From NCBI RefSeq assembly GCF_945890115.1, contig NZ_CAMDCK010000007.1, positions 56,571-120,570 of the forward strand: DNA of 64,000 nucleotides. The letters are read 5' to 3'. The position numbers and the translations under genes were made by a program. Numbering within the stretch: the first letter of the stretch is position 1; every line of letters starts with the position of its first letter. Shown here piece by piece: positions 28,173 to 36,822 of this stretch. The notes under the pieces were generated by a model, which was given only the letters and a program-made list of their open reading frames with translations, searched no databases and was not told the DNA's origin. Source of the DNA: Sphingorhabdus sp. EL138. GTDB taxonomy: Bacteria > Pseudomonadota > Alphaproteobacteria > Sphingomonadales > Sphingomonadaceae.

Positions 28173-28192
28173 CTACCTATGCGAAGGGGATA
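28173..28192 (-). repeat. Right terminal inverted repeat of the IS1595-type element
   Basis: Reads TATCCCCTTCGCATAGGTAG on the minus strand, 17 of 20 identical to the left end. It stops 12 bp before the -35 box of the lexA promoter. Confidence 0.7.
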
Positions 28193-28204
28193 GGCACGTT
28201 GTGC

Positions 28205-28233
28205 TTGACTTAACCGCTTTTGTTCTCTAATCG
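28205..28233 (+). promoter_or_regulatory. Sigma-70-type promoter of lexA
   Basis: TTGACT at 28205-28210 and TAATCG at 28228-28233 are separated by exactly 17 bases. The SOS half-sites overlap the -10 box and the expected start, as expected for a LexA-repressed promoter. Confidence 0.6.
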
Positions 28234-28247
28234 TTCCATTCATGTTC
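28222..28247 (+). promoter_or_regulatory. Tandem LexA (SOS) operators upstream of lexA
   Basis: GTTC occurs at 28222-28225, 28233-28236 and 28244-28247, each pair separated by seven bases. GTTC-N7-GTTC is the alphaproteobacterial SOS box, so two operators share the middle half-site. Their place over the lexA promoter indicates autorepression. Confidence 0.85.
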
Positions 28248-28267
28248 AACAGGATGGAACCCTGAAT

Positions 28268-28951
28268 ATGCTCACAGCGAAACAGCACGAACTGCTTTTG
28301 TTCATTAACCAACGATTGGATGAAACTGGTATTTCCCCGTCGTTTGAGGAAATGAAAGAGGCGCTTGATCTGAAGAGTAAGTCCGGGGTGCACCGTTTGA
28401 TCGGTGCGTTGGAGGAACGCGGCTTTATCCGGCGATTGGTCAACCGTGCACGCGCGCTTGAAGTGATGAAAATGCCCGAGGGCGGGAATATGGGCAGTAA
28501 CAATGTGGCCCGTTTTGCGCCTGTGAAGGAAAGCAAACCCCAAATTCAAATCCCTGTTGCCGCCAATGATGTCATGGAAATTCCCTTCCACGGCAAGATT
28601 GCGGCGGGTGTGCCGATTGAGGCGCTTGAAGGTCAGAATTCATTATCCGTGCCGATGGCATTGTTGGGCGCAGGGGAGCATTATGCGCTTGAGGTATCCG
28701 GTGACTCAATGATTGAGGCGGGGATATTGGATGGCGATTACGCTTTGATTCGCAAGGCAAATACGGCGCGCGATGGCGAAATTGTGGTGGCGTTGGTGCG
28801 CGGTGAGGAAGCAACATTGAAGTATCTGCGCCGTGAAGGTCAGCAAATCCGGCTTGACCCCGCCAATGGCAGTTATGAACCGCAATATTATGCGCCGCAT
28901 GAGGTGGAGGTTCAGGGTAAGCTGGCTGGACTACTCCGCCGATATCATTGA
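28268..28951 (+). CDS. lexA: LexA repressor
   Basis: SOS-response repressor of 227 residues. The N-terminal winged helix ([33 protein letters not shown]) recognises the direct-repeat operator described upstream. The C-terminal self-cleaving domain has the Ala113-Gly114 bond in KIAAGVP, Ser147 in SGDSM and Lys185 in ATLKYL. The frame opens at 28220, but ATG 28268 gives the conserved N-terminus. The 3' end overlaps the convergent comEC by seven bases. In related genomes lexA follows moeA closely; here the mobile element has separated them, so lexA depends on its own promoter. Confidence 0.95.
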   Translation: MLTAKQHELLLFINQRLDETGISPSFEEMKEALDLKSKSGVHRLIGALEERGFIRRLVNRARALEVMKMPEGGNMGSNNVARFAPVKESKPQIQIPVAANDVMEIPFHGKIAAGVPIEALEGQNSLSVPMALLGAGEHYALEVSGDSMIEAGILDGDYALIRKANTARDGEIVVALVRGEEATLKYLRREGQQIRLDPANGSYEPQYYAPHEVEVQGKLAGLLRRYH

Positions 28952-31095
28952 TCTGACGCTTCTGCCGCACGCGCGGCTTGGGCAGCCTTTACCCAAGGCA
29001 TGTTTCGGTTGCCTTCATTGGCGGTAACCACGCGTTGATCATCCAGATAAAAGGCCAGACCGCCGCTTTGCTCCAACAATCGGCGGTCCGCCTTTATCCA
29101 TTTGGGGCGGCATGACTGCGGTAACCATCGGTCGCTTACGACAATGTCGACGCGTTTGCAGGCTGCGGCCATTTCCATGGACGGTATCGGGTTCCTCGTT
29201 CGGGTGGCGAGTAATGTCCATGCGCGCTCCGCTCCCATCAGTGTTATCACGCAATTGTCCAACGTGCATTGGACGCCGGGCCAGTCTTCAATCGGCGTTG
29301 CTTTTGCAAAGCTTCCTGCTTTTTCAAAAATCATCCCGCGGACAAAATCACCTGCCCTACCGCGCAGCAACGCCACCTCTCCATCTGCGCTGACTATGGC
29401 CAAATGTTTGCCGTCCCCGGTCACCAAAATATCCGGACGAGGGGCCATGACCATGGCGATGATGCCAATCGCACACAAAAGAACACCGCAATAACGGACA
29501 GCCGTCGTCAACAAGGCAAATAGCAACGCACCAATAACAAAAGCTGCAAAGGCCCAAATGGGCATAGCAGGCATCATCGTGACCGCGCCGGGCAGGCTAC
29601 TGACGGAATGCGCGAGTATTAATATCGCGGCGATGCCCTGCCCTGCCAGCCACCAAAGTGGTTGCCCGAGACCCAATACATCAAAAATCAGCGCTAATGC
29701 CTCCAAAGGCATGATCATGAACGTTGTCATCGGGATTGCCACCACATTGGCCAAGGCACCATAAAGCCCTGCCTTATGAAAATGAAACAGGGCAATAGGG
29801 GTAAGCACAAGCTCAATAGCTAAGCCGGTCAGGATGAGCGATCCAACCGCCCGCGCCGCTTTTCGTAGCAGGCTCTCGTCGCGCCGTTCAGTAAAGCGTT
29901 TAACAACTGGCAGATCATGCATGACCACGATGGTCGCAACGGCCGCAAAGCTGAGTTGAAAGCTTGGACCAGATCTGGCGTCGGGCCAGAATATCAGCAC
30001 TATTAACGCGCCAAAGGCCACCAATCGAAGGGTGAGCGCGTCCCGCCCTATGGCCAGCGCAATCAGGATGAGCACCGCAGCAATGAATGATCGGACCGTG
30101 GGCACTTCAGCGCCCGTCAACAACGTATATGCGAGCGCAGCTAAAGCGGCGGTTGCCGCTGCAACCACGGGTATGGGAATCCGCAATGCCAGCCAGGGTG
30201 ACAAAGACAAAAGGCGGCTGACCGCGATGAAAATGAACCCGACCACCGCCGTCACATGCAAGCCGCTAATCGATAATAAATGCGCCAAACCACTGTCCCG
30301 CATGGCTTGTGCATCGGCCGCATCAATATGCCCCTGATCGCCAGTGACCAGTGCCGCGCCTATGGCGCCGCTCCCTTGCGGCATGGATGCCATTATATGC
30401 TGAGTCAGCGCGGCGCGCTGCGTCGCGAACCAAGCCCCGCGGTCTGCTTTTTGATGCAACTGCACCTCGCCCAAAGCCGTTCCCGTTGCACCGATCTGTA
30501 GAAACCATGCGCGCCGGGCAAAGTCATATCCGCCGGGCAAGGTTGGCCCAGCAGGCGGCAGCAGACGCGCGCGCAGGCGGATGATCGCGCCGGGTTGGAA
30601 GTCGTCTTGATATTGTTCCGGTGACAGGTTGACGCGCACAAATGGCGGCAAATCGGAATTGCTGCCAGTTGCGAGCCGTAGCCGAAAGACATTGCGCGCG
30701 GAGATGTTTTCAACCGCTTCAATTCGCCCGTAAAACTCCCCAACCCAAATTTTTCCTAAAACGGGCTGGGCAACGGTCGTTGATCGTAAGGCAATCAGGA
30801 GAAACCCAAGCATTATCGCCATAGCAGCCATTCGGGCCAACTGCCGCAACCGGCTATAGGGTGGTGCCAAGTTCCCGAAAAACAACAAGGAGGCACTTGA
30901 CATGGCCAATCCTGCCCAAGCAGAACTGCCAAAAAACTGCCAGAATGCGACGCCGAATCCGATACCAACGGGAAACCATAAGGGTAATTGGTCGCGTTCG
31001 CGGTCGAGCCAGTTTTCCAGAACCGCAGACAGCGTCCGTTGCGCACCATATCGGACGTTTCCATCCGCGACAAAATTGCCAAATTTTTGTTCCAC
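28945..31095 (-). CDS. comEC: ComEC/Rec2 family DNA-uptake channel protein
   Basis: Inner-membrane protein of 716 residues with the ComEC layout: two or three N-terminal helices, an OB-like soluble domain around residues 110-210 (DUF4131), then the competence domain starting [33 protein letters not shown] with many helices up to about 545. The C-terminal region of about 170 residues takes the place of the metallo-beta-lactamase-like domain but shows no HxHxDH metal motif, so nuclease activity is doubtful. It imports single-stranded DNA in naturally transformable bacteria, but no other competence gene is in the window. Its 3' end overlaps lexA. Confidence 0.88.
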   Translation of the reverse strand: MEQKFGNFVADGNVRYGAQRTLSAVLENWLDRERDQLPLWFPVGIGFGVAFWQFFGSSAWAGLAMSSASLLFFGNLAPPYSRLRQLARMAAMAIMLGFLLIALRSTTVAQPVLGKIWVGEFYGRIEAVENISARNVFRLRLATGSNSDLPPFVRVNLSPEQYQDDFQPGAIIRLRARLLPPAGPTLPGGYDFARRAWFLQIGATGTALGEVQLHQKADRGAWFATQRAALTQHIMASMPQGSGAIGAALVTGDQGHIDAADAQAMRDSGLAHLLSISGLHVTAVVGFIFIAVSRLLSLSPWLALRIPIPVVAAATAALAALAYTLLTGAEVPTVRSFIAAVLILIALAIGRDALTLRLVAFGALIVLIFWPDARSGPSFQLSFAAVATIVVMHDLPVVKRFTERRDESLLRKAARAVGSLILTGLAIELVLTPIALFHFHKAGLYGALANVVAIPMTTFMIMPLEALALIFDVLGLGQPLWWLAGQGIAAILILAHSVSSLPGAVTMMPAMPIWAFAAFVIGALLFALLTTAVRYCGVLLCAIGIIAMVMAPRPDILVTGDGKHLAIVSADGEVALLRGRAGDFVRGMIFEKAGSFAKATPIEDWPGVQCTLDNCVITLMGAERAWTLLATRTRNPIPSMEMAAACKRVDIVVSDRWLPQSCRPKWIKADRRLLEQSGGLAFYLDDQRVVTANEGNRNMPWVKAAQAARAAEASDQ

Positions 31096-31256
31096 GACAG
31101 ATATTTAGCATCAGAGAGCAAAAGCGCAATTTATCCACGATGCAGAAGCTATTGTTTGCCTTGACGCCCATGGAATTTCCTATCATTGGGCTAGGCAACG
31201 ATATAGCCATTTTCTCCCCACGATATATTGGCATTTAAACGGTCTTAGATTGTCGT

Positions 31257-31280
31257 CACGGGCGTCTCCCGCGTCCCGTG
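31257..31280. repeat. Inverted repeat upstream of gltA
   Basis: CACGGG at 31257-31262 and CCCGTG at 31275-31280 form a hairpin with a C/G-rich interior. The 250-bp comEC-gltA space holds no other gene. There is no T-run on the plus side; the minus strand has an oligo-T before, not after, the stem, so this is not a terminator. A smaller pair GCCC/GGGC lies near 31294-31308. Confidence 0.35.
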
Positions 31281-31346
31281 AAATTAAAAAAAATGCCCTA
31301 CTAATGGGCGGTCCGGTAATTAGCTTAGTAGATATGGAGTTTGAAA

Positions 31347-32633
31347 ATGGCCGATAAAAACGCAACGCTAACCGTTGGCGACACCATATATGACTTGCCC
31401 ATCATGCAGGGTACAGAAGGCCCTGACGTGATTGACATCCGCAAGCTCTACGGGGCGTCGGACCATTTCACCTTTGACCCTGGCTTCACCTCGACGGCAA
31501 GCTGTGAGTCCGCGCTGACCTTTATTGATGGTGACAAAGGCATCCTTCTGCACCGCGGATACTCCATCGAAGAGCTTTCCGAGCAGTCCAGCTTTATGGA
31601 AGTGTCCTATCTGCTGTTGAACGGCGAATTGCCTAACAAAGCGCAATTGGACAAGTTCAGCCAAACCATCTCGCGGCACACCATGCTGCACGAACAATTG
31701 GCAACTTTCTACCGTGGTTTTCGACGCGATGCACACCCTATGGCGATCATGTGCGGCGTGGTCGGCGCGCTTTCCGCATTTTACCATGACTCCACCGACA
31801 TCAGTGACCCGACACACCGGATGATTTCAAGCCATCGCTTGATCGCGAAGATGCCCACAATTGCGGCCATGGCCTACAAATATTCGGTCGGGCAGCCTTT
31901 TGTCTATCCTGACAACAACTTGTCCTACACGGGCAATTTTCTGCGCATGACCTTCGGCGTTCCAGCGGAAAAATATGTCGTGAACCCTGTCATTGAGCGC
32001 GCAATGGACCGGATATTCGTCCTGCATGCCGACCATGAACAGAACGCGTCCACCTCGACTGTCCGCTTGGCCGGATCATCGGGCGCGAATCCCTTCGCCT
32101 GTATTGCCGCTGGTATCGCTTGCCTGTGGGGCCCAGCGCATGGCGGTGCGAACGAAGCTGCGTTAAACATGTTGCGCGAAATCGGCACCCCTGATCGCAT
32201 TCCGCATTATATCGAGCGGGCGAAGGACAAGAATGATCCGTTCCGCTTGATGGGCTTTGGCCATCGCGTTTATAAAAATTATGACCCGCGTGCCTCGGTT
32301 ATGCAGAAGACAGTTCGTGAGGTTCTGACAGAACTGAACATCAGCGATCCTATTTTCGACGTTGCGATGCAACTCGAAGAAATGGCTTTGAACGACCCAT
32401 ATTTCATTGAGAAGAAGCTGTTCCCGAATGTCGATTTCTATTCCGGCATCATCCTGTCGGCAATTGGTTTCCCAACAGAAATGTTCACCGTTTTGTTTGC
32501 GCTATCGCGGACCGTGGGTTGGGTTGCCCAGTGGAACGAAATGATTTCGGATCCTGCGCAGAAAATTGGCCGCCCGCGTCAGTTGTATACCGGACCAAAT
32601 CACCGTCCTTACCCAAGCTTAGACGCGCGCTAA
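31347..32633 (+). CDS. gltA: Citrate synthase
   Basis: Condenses oxaloacetate with acetyl-CoA as the entry step of the citric acid cycle. The 428-residue length and N-terminal domain ([20 protein letters not shown]) are those of the large, Gram-negative hexameric type regulated by NADH. Active-site blocks are [34 protein letters not shown] and [15 protein letters not shown] with catalytic His near 306, plus the C-terminal [11 protein letters not shown] 31347 has GGAG seven bases upstream and is preferred over a TTG six bases earlier. It stands alone, divergent from comEC, and a strong hairpin follows its stop. Confidence 0.97.
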   Translation: MADKNATLTVGDTIYDLPIMQGTEGPDVIDIRKLYGASDHFTFDPGFTSTASCESALTFIDGDKGILLHRGYSIEELSEQSSFMEVSYLLLNGELPNKAQLDKFSQTISRHTMLHEQLATFYRGFRRDAHPMAIMCGVVGALSAFYHDSTDISDPTHRMISSHRLIAKMPTIAAMAYKYSVGQPFVYPDNNLSYTGNFLRMTFGVPAEKYVVNPVIERAMDRIFVLHADHEQNASTSTVRLAGSSGANPFACIAAGIACLWGPAHGGANEAALNMLREIGTPDRIPHYIERAKDKNDPFRLMGFGHRVYKNYDPRASVMQKTVREVLTELNISDPIFDVAMQLEEMALNDPYFIEKKLFPNVDFYSGIILSAIGFPTEMFTVLFALSRTVGWVAQWNEMISDPAQKIGRPRQLYTGPNHRPYPSLDAR

Positions 32634-32641
32634 ATTATCGT

Positions 32642-32677
32642 GGAAGGCGGAGCGTAAACATTGCGCCTCCGCCTTCC
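32642..32677 (+). terminator. GC-rich hairpin directly after gltA
   Basis: GGAAGGCGGAG at 32642-32652 pairs perfectly with CTCCGCCTTCC at 32667-32677. No T-run follows, so it may protect the 3' end or assist factor-dependent termination rather than terminate alone. Confidence 0.5.
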
Positions 32678-32816
32678 GCAACTCCAAGGAGCCGCGCGAC
32701 GACATATGGTGCCGCGCAACTGAAAGCTTCTGGGTGGCCAAACGGTGGCTTCAACGCCAATCCCAAATAGTTAACAACCACGGCTATAGGGCTGTTGGGT
32801 TAACGCGCCTTTAAGC

Positions 32817-34040
32817 TTAGATAGACTTTTTTCCTTCGGCGTCGCGCGTCTTGTTGGCGATTATCAGGACGCTAAGTTGGAATACCATAATCCATTGTAA
32901 TGCCGAAATTATTCCAACGGTGGCTGTCCCAATGATAGCTAAAAATGCCAAAGCAGCAGGGGAATGCAGCAATTGTTTCGCCCAGTCTGGCATCGCCATT
33001 CTGTGGGTAAGATATCCGATTGAGGCCACTGCAAACGCAGCGAACAAGCCATTGTTCTGATCGGGTGTCGTGACATAAGCGCTACCAAATATCGCCAGTA
33101 TAATCAGCGTCCAAGTGACAACAGACAGGCTTTGTATGTGATCACTGCCATCCGCATCATCTGTTGCCGCCAAACGTAGTGCGTTTGCCGCGATGGATAG
33201 AAATGCAGCGACACTTGCTGCTATTGCGTGGTTTCCAAGCCCCAAGGCAACTGCCGCTGAAGCTATCACAGGGCTTGCGAATTTGGTCACAGTTACGGCT
33301 GTCGGGCTCTGCCAGATGAGTGGAACGAGACGGGCAAGGATTGGCCCGAACACATATGCCTCAATATACCCTGCCCGGCTGGCCACACGTCGCCGGAGTA
33401 TCTGGCGATTGAGTTCCGAAAAATCCTGCGCGCCCGTCAGAACGGTTAGCGTGCCATTATGAACATGCTGTTGAGACAGTGGACGGAACGGAACCTTGGC
33501 CAGCAACGCCTGCCGCAGCAGGGATGATAGGATGCTCCAGTCCTCTGGCAGGTCACGCAGCATGGCAATAGCGTCATATCCCACAATCGAGACACCAGCC
33601 CATCTTGTGTTGATATCAACCCGTTCAAACGCGCCATTTTCGTCACGCCCATCAATGGTTGCGATGAAATTTTCGCTGGATTTAAGAAGCGTTTCAATCA
33701 AACCCAGTTGCACATACAACTGCCCTGATTGCACCCATATGCGATCGTCGGCGTCGACGTAACGCAGAATATCCGCACCGGTGCGGACAAAATCGACCGT
33801 CAGCTTGCGCAGGCGACACCGGTCGGCCAGCGCGGTTAAAGAACCGTCGACATTTTCGACTTCAATCAGGAACCTTTGGATACCGGCACGCGCGAGCGTC
33901 ATTATCTGATATTCAATCAAGGACAGGCCCGCCAAGTCCGAACGCACGGCACCGGTCACCGCATCCTGTTCACTACCATTATCGCCTGCAACGGATAGCA
34001 AAGCGATGGTCGGGAAAATCGGAGTTCGAACGGAGGCCAT
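32817..34040 (-). CDS. Membrane protein with nucleotidyltransferase-like N-terminus, unknown function
   Basis: Not firmly recognised. The first 210 or so of 407 residues read like a divergent sugar-nucleotidyltransferase fold (IEYQIMTLARAGIQRFLIEVEN, YVDADDRIWVQSGQLYV). The segment SRAGYIEAYVFGPILARLVPLIWQSP, then five or six transmembrane helices, recalls the CDP-alcohol phosphatidyltransferase half of bifunctional inositol-phosphate enzymes. The CDP-alcohol motif DGxxAR...GxxxDxxxD is not intact; only ATDDADGSD is seen near that place. It is convergent with gltA and divergent from the coiled-coil gene at 34242, with about 200 bp between. It may be a phospholipid-synthesis relative that has lost one activity. 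Confidence 0.65.
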   Translation of the reverse strand: MASVRTPIFPTIALLSVAGDNGSEQDAVTGAVRSDLAGLSLIEYQIMTLARAGIQRFLIEVENVDGSLTALADRCRLRKLTVDFVRTGADILRYVDADDRIWVQSGQLYVQLGLIETLLKSSENFIATIDGRDENGAFERVDINTRWAGVSIVGYDAIAMLRDLPEDWSILSSLLRQALLAKVPFRPLSQQHVHNGTLTVLTGAQDFSELNRQILRRRVASRAGYIEAYVFGPILARLVPLIWQSPTAVTVTKFASPVIASAAVALGLGNHAIAASVAAFLSIAANALRLAATDDADGSDHIQSLSVVTWTLIILAIFGSAYVTTPDQNNGLFAAFAVASIGYLTHRMAMPDWAKQLLHSPAALAFLAIIGTATVGIISALQWIMVFQLSVLIIANKTRDAEGKKSI

Positions 34041-34241
34041 TGTCCCGATATGAATGTTAAGGCGGTTTTGCCAACAGAAATATATGATGCCGACCGATAT
34101 CCCGCATTAAAGCGCTCGGTTGCGATTATTTATTTGCCATAAGAGGACGAAATACGCCTTAGTCCTCGGTCATTTCATTTCCCTTTCTACAATTTGATAA
34201 GTTTGCGTTTCTCTCCCCGAATAATGTGTTAAATAGGCTCC

Positions 34242-36533
34242 ATGACTACACGCTCCAAAATCGTCGGCATGAACCGCGAAAACACTGAAACCGATCAAGA
34301 AATGGCTTTGCCGGCCATTGGCAGCAACGCCGAAGACGCTGCTGAAGATGATCAAGCGGCGGCCTATGATTATGATGATGTTGCGGACGAAACGCCTCAC
34401 CGCGATGCTGTCGGGCGATATATTGCCCCGACCCTGTTGTTGGTCGCGTTCGCCGGATGGTCGGCGTTTTTTGGCCTGACGTATTGGTCTGAAGCGCAAT
34501 TTGCCATGAACAATGACCGGCTTGTAACGCTGATCGCGACTTGGGCCATGCCGACGCTTTTAATTGCTGTCCTGTGGTTGCTGGTCATGCGCAACAGCAG
34601 CCGGGAAGCCATGCGCTTTGGCCGGATTGCGAAAATGTTGCGGACCGAAAGCGTTGCGTTGGCCATACGGATGCGGACGGTCAACGAAGAAATATCCCTC
34701 GCGCGCCAATTTCTGTCGCAAAATGCGCAAGAACTCGAAACATTGGGTCGCCAGTCATCAAAAAACCTGATGGAATCTGCGCAGTTGTTATCGGCGGCTC
34801 TTGCCGATAGCGATGAAAAGGCAAAGACGCTGGAATCGGTGAGTAACGCCGCCAATATGAATTTGGAGCAACTCCGCAAAAATTTACCCGTGGTCACGAG
34901 CGCTGCCAAAGATGTCAGCAACCAGATCGGAAGCACGGGTAATGATGCCCAGGTTCAAATTAAGACACTGATCACTGCCCTTGAACGCGTTAGCGAGGCG
35001 GGTAAGTCGGTGAGCGAGTATATTGAGAATGTCGAAACGCGCGCCGATGATTTGTCCATCCGGCTAGAGCAATCTTTGGGTAACAGTATAAAGCTGCTGG
35101 ATAATACGAGCACCGAAGCACTGGACCGAAGCGCCGAAATGGCCACGCTTATGGACAGCGCCGCACAAGCGATTTCCAATGGCATCGCGCAGGCAGCAAG
35201 CGATGTCGACGCTCTCGTTACCGGCAGCAAAGCGCAAATTCTGTCCAACCTCGCCGACCTGCGTCGGGCTTTGGGTGACATAGAAGCCCAATCCAGCCAA
35301 GAAGAAGCGCGCATACAGTCCATGATCGCGAATATTAGCGAACATATTCAAAATAGTGCCGCACAGATTTCAGAGATTGACCGCACAGCCACTGACCAGA
35401 CGTCGAAACTTGCCTCTGCCGTATCGGCGCTGGACGAAAGCACCCGTTCGCTGGGAAGCGCCCTGTCTGACAACCAATCAACCACAGCCGACTTACTTGA
35501 CCAATCGGACAAGTTGATTGCATCTCTCAACGCGGCCAATCTGGAAATAGGTCATAAGATTCCCGCCGCAATGGACAGCGTAAACGCGCGCATGACACAA
35601 GGCATAGAGCAAGTGAACTCAGCTCTTGCCGCCGCAGAAGCGCTCGACAATATAAGCGACGGAACGCTTGAAAAGCTCAACGAAATTGAGCAATCATTCT
35701 CTGCGCAACATGATGCAGTTGGCGCACTTATGGTCGAGAGCGATGCCCATTTTGCCGCACGCCATGACCAAGTAGATGCCCTTGGCGCTGCGCTCAAGCA
35801 AACGCAGGCCCTGCTGCAAGACATGTCGGACCAAGCTAATGACAGCTTGGTAACGTCCTTGCTCCGTGTACGTGAAACAACGCGCGCTGCCGCAGAGAGC
35901 AGCCGCAAAATCCTCGATGAGGAACTGGCGCATATTGCTGATCAGTTGACCGAACAAAACCGCGCTGCATTGGCCAATGCACTGGATGCGCAGGTCGCGT
36001 CGATGAACGAAGCTGTGCAGGAAGCCATATCGCGCAACATCGAATTGTCGGGAACCGCCTCTTCCTTGGTGACCAAGCAACTCGGCGAACTCAACGACAT
36101 GACGACGAGCCTTGAAGGCCGAATTGCTGATACCATCAACAGCTTTGAATCGGTCCAAGATGAGAGCTTTGCACGCCGCATGGTGATTTTGACCGAATCT
36201 TTGAATTCGACAGCTATCGACGTCACCAAAATATTATCCAACGACGTGACCGATACCGCATGGGCAGCCTATTTAAAGGGTGACCGGGGCGTGTTTACCC
36301 GTCGCGCCGTGCGTTTGCTGGATTCGCGTGAGGCAAAGATCATTGCCAAACATTATAGCGATGACAGCATGTTCCGCGAACATGTAAACCGTTATGTGCA
36401 TGATTTCGAAGGCATCATGCGCCTGTTGCTCAGCACGCGCGATGGGAACGCAATCGGCGTTACCTTGCTGTCGTCGGATATTGGCAAGTTGTACGTGGCG
36501 CTGGCGCAAGCTATTGAGCGGCTGCGCAACTAG
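34242..36533 (+). CDS. Large membrane-anchored coiled-coil protein, unknown function
   Basis: Not recognised by name. The 763-residue protein has an acidic N-terminal tail, two transmembrane helices at about 59-82 and 92-115, and then about 500 residues of Ala/Ser/Glu/Asp/Gln-rich heptads that resemble the signalling stalk of a chemoreceptor but lack the conserved receptor tip. The last 90 residues form a compact domain (AWAAYLKGDRGVFTRRAVRLL through KLYVALAQAIERLRN) that looks globular and conserved. Both termini would lie in the cytoplasm. A role in scaffolding or polar organisation is plausible but not shown. ATG 34242 has only a weak Shine-Dalgarno sequence; an internal ATG nine codons later is possible. 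Confidence 0.75.
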   Translation: MTTRSKIVGMNRENTETDQEMALPAIGSNAEDAAEDDQAAAYDYDDVADETPHRDAVGRYIAPTLLLVAFAGWSAFFGLTYWSEAQFAMNNDRLVTLIATWAMPTLLIAVLWLLVMRNSSREAMRFGRIAKMLRTESVALAIRMRTVNEEISLARQFLSQNAQELETLGRQSSKNLMESAQLLSAALADSDEKAKTLESVSNAANMNLEQLRKNLPVVTSAAKDVSNQIGSTGNDAQVQIKTLITALERVSEAGKSVSEYIENVETRADDLSIRLEQSLGNSIKLLDNTSTEALDRSAEMATLMDSAAQAISNGIAQAASDVDALVTGSKAQILSNLADLRRALGDIEAQSSQEEARIQSMIANISEHIQNSAAQISEIDRTATDQTSKLASAVSALDESTRSLGSALSDNQSTTADLLDQSDKLIASLNAANLEIGHKIPAAMDSVNARMTQGIEQVNSALAAAEALDNISDGTLEKLNEIEQSFSAQHDAVGALMVESDAHFAARHDQVDALGAALKQTQALLQDMSDQANDSLVTSLLRVRETTRAAAESSRKILDEELAHIADQLTEQNRAALANALDAQVASMNEAVQEAISRNIELSGTASSLVTKQLGELNDMTTSLEGRIADTINSFESVQDESFARRMVILTESLNSTAIDVTKILSNDVTDTAWAAYLKGDRGVFTRRAVRLLDSREAKIIAKHYSDDSMFREHVNRYVHDFEGIMRLLLSTRDGNAIGVTLLSSDIGKLYVALAQAIERLRN

Positions 36534-36549
36534 GGTCGGGCCCTAAGCT

Positions 36550-36822
36550 TTAAACGGGCGGGTTAAACAATCCGTCGAAACTGTCGCGATTTATCCAGTC
36601 ATAGCTGTAATTGGCGTAATATAACGCAAACAAAGTAGCCGAAAGCATTGTCGTTCTCAGCAATATCTTCCGAGGCTGAAAATTCCCAGGCGCACTATCT
36701 GCTTGGCCGGGGGTTTTTGGCAGGCCTAGTTCGTCATGCGTACGGACACCGATGGGCAAAATGACAAACGCCGACATCACCCAAAAGAGAAGATAAATGG
36801 CAACAATCGAGGTCCAGGTCAT
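36550..36822 (-). CDS. DUF1467 family small membrane protein
   Basis: Ninety residues with two transmembrane helices (SIVAIYLLFWVMSAFVILPIGV and TTMLSATLFALYYANYSY) and the conserved GVRTHDELG between them, the pattern of DUF1467. Function is unknown. The start overlaps the RNase J stop (ATGA), the usual position of this family in sphingomonads and other alphaproteobacteria. It is the last gene of the long complex I transcription unit, converging on the coiled-coil gene only 16 bp away. A short GGG/CCC hairpin between the two is too weak to call a terminator. Confidence 0.85.
   Translation of the reverse strand: MTWTSIVAIYLLFWVMSAFVILPIGVRTHDELGLPKTPGQADSAPGNFQPRKILLRTTMLSATLFALYYANYSYDWINRDSFDGLFNPPV

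Larger units (their letters stand above)
26325..28192. mobile_element. IS1595-type transposon with two passenger genes
   Basis: A block of about 1.87 kb between moeA and lexA. Its outer ends are inverted repeats: TATCCCCCTTGCATACGTAG at 26325-26344 and its near-complement at 28173-28192, matching in 17 of 20 positions. Inside are a transposase gene (plus) and, in the opposite direction, two small overlapping genes unlike any housekeeping gene. IS1595-family elements are known to carry passengers. No clear 8-bp target duplication is seen next to the repeats. A 13-bp near-repeat (GCACATTGTGCTT at 26306 and GCACGTTGTGCTT at 28194) flanks both ends but at unequal distances, so the exact termini are uncertain. 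Confidence 0.75.

Noticed and set aside
26306..28206. 13-bp near-direct repeat (GCACATTGTGCTT and GCACGTTGTGCTT) as the target-site duplication
   Set aside because: The copies are at unequal distances from the inverted repeats and longer than the 8 bp usual for IS1595. Each is also nearly palindromic, so it cannot be called a duplication.
31096..31346. A hidden gltX or small RNA gene between comEC and gltA
   Set aside because: A glutamyl-tRNA synthetase gene is known to me at this place in some sphingomonads, but no such reading frame exists here. The inverted repeat alone does not support an RNA gene.
32800..32814. TTAA-N7-TTAA, a perfect CtrA-type site
   Set aside because: It lies between convergent genes, at the 3' end of the membrane protein gene, not in a promoter, so it is most likely chance.
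36530..36549. Terminator TAGGG/CCCTA between convergent genes
   Set aside because: The five-pair stem is too short and no T-run follows on either strand.
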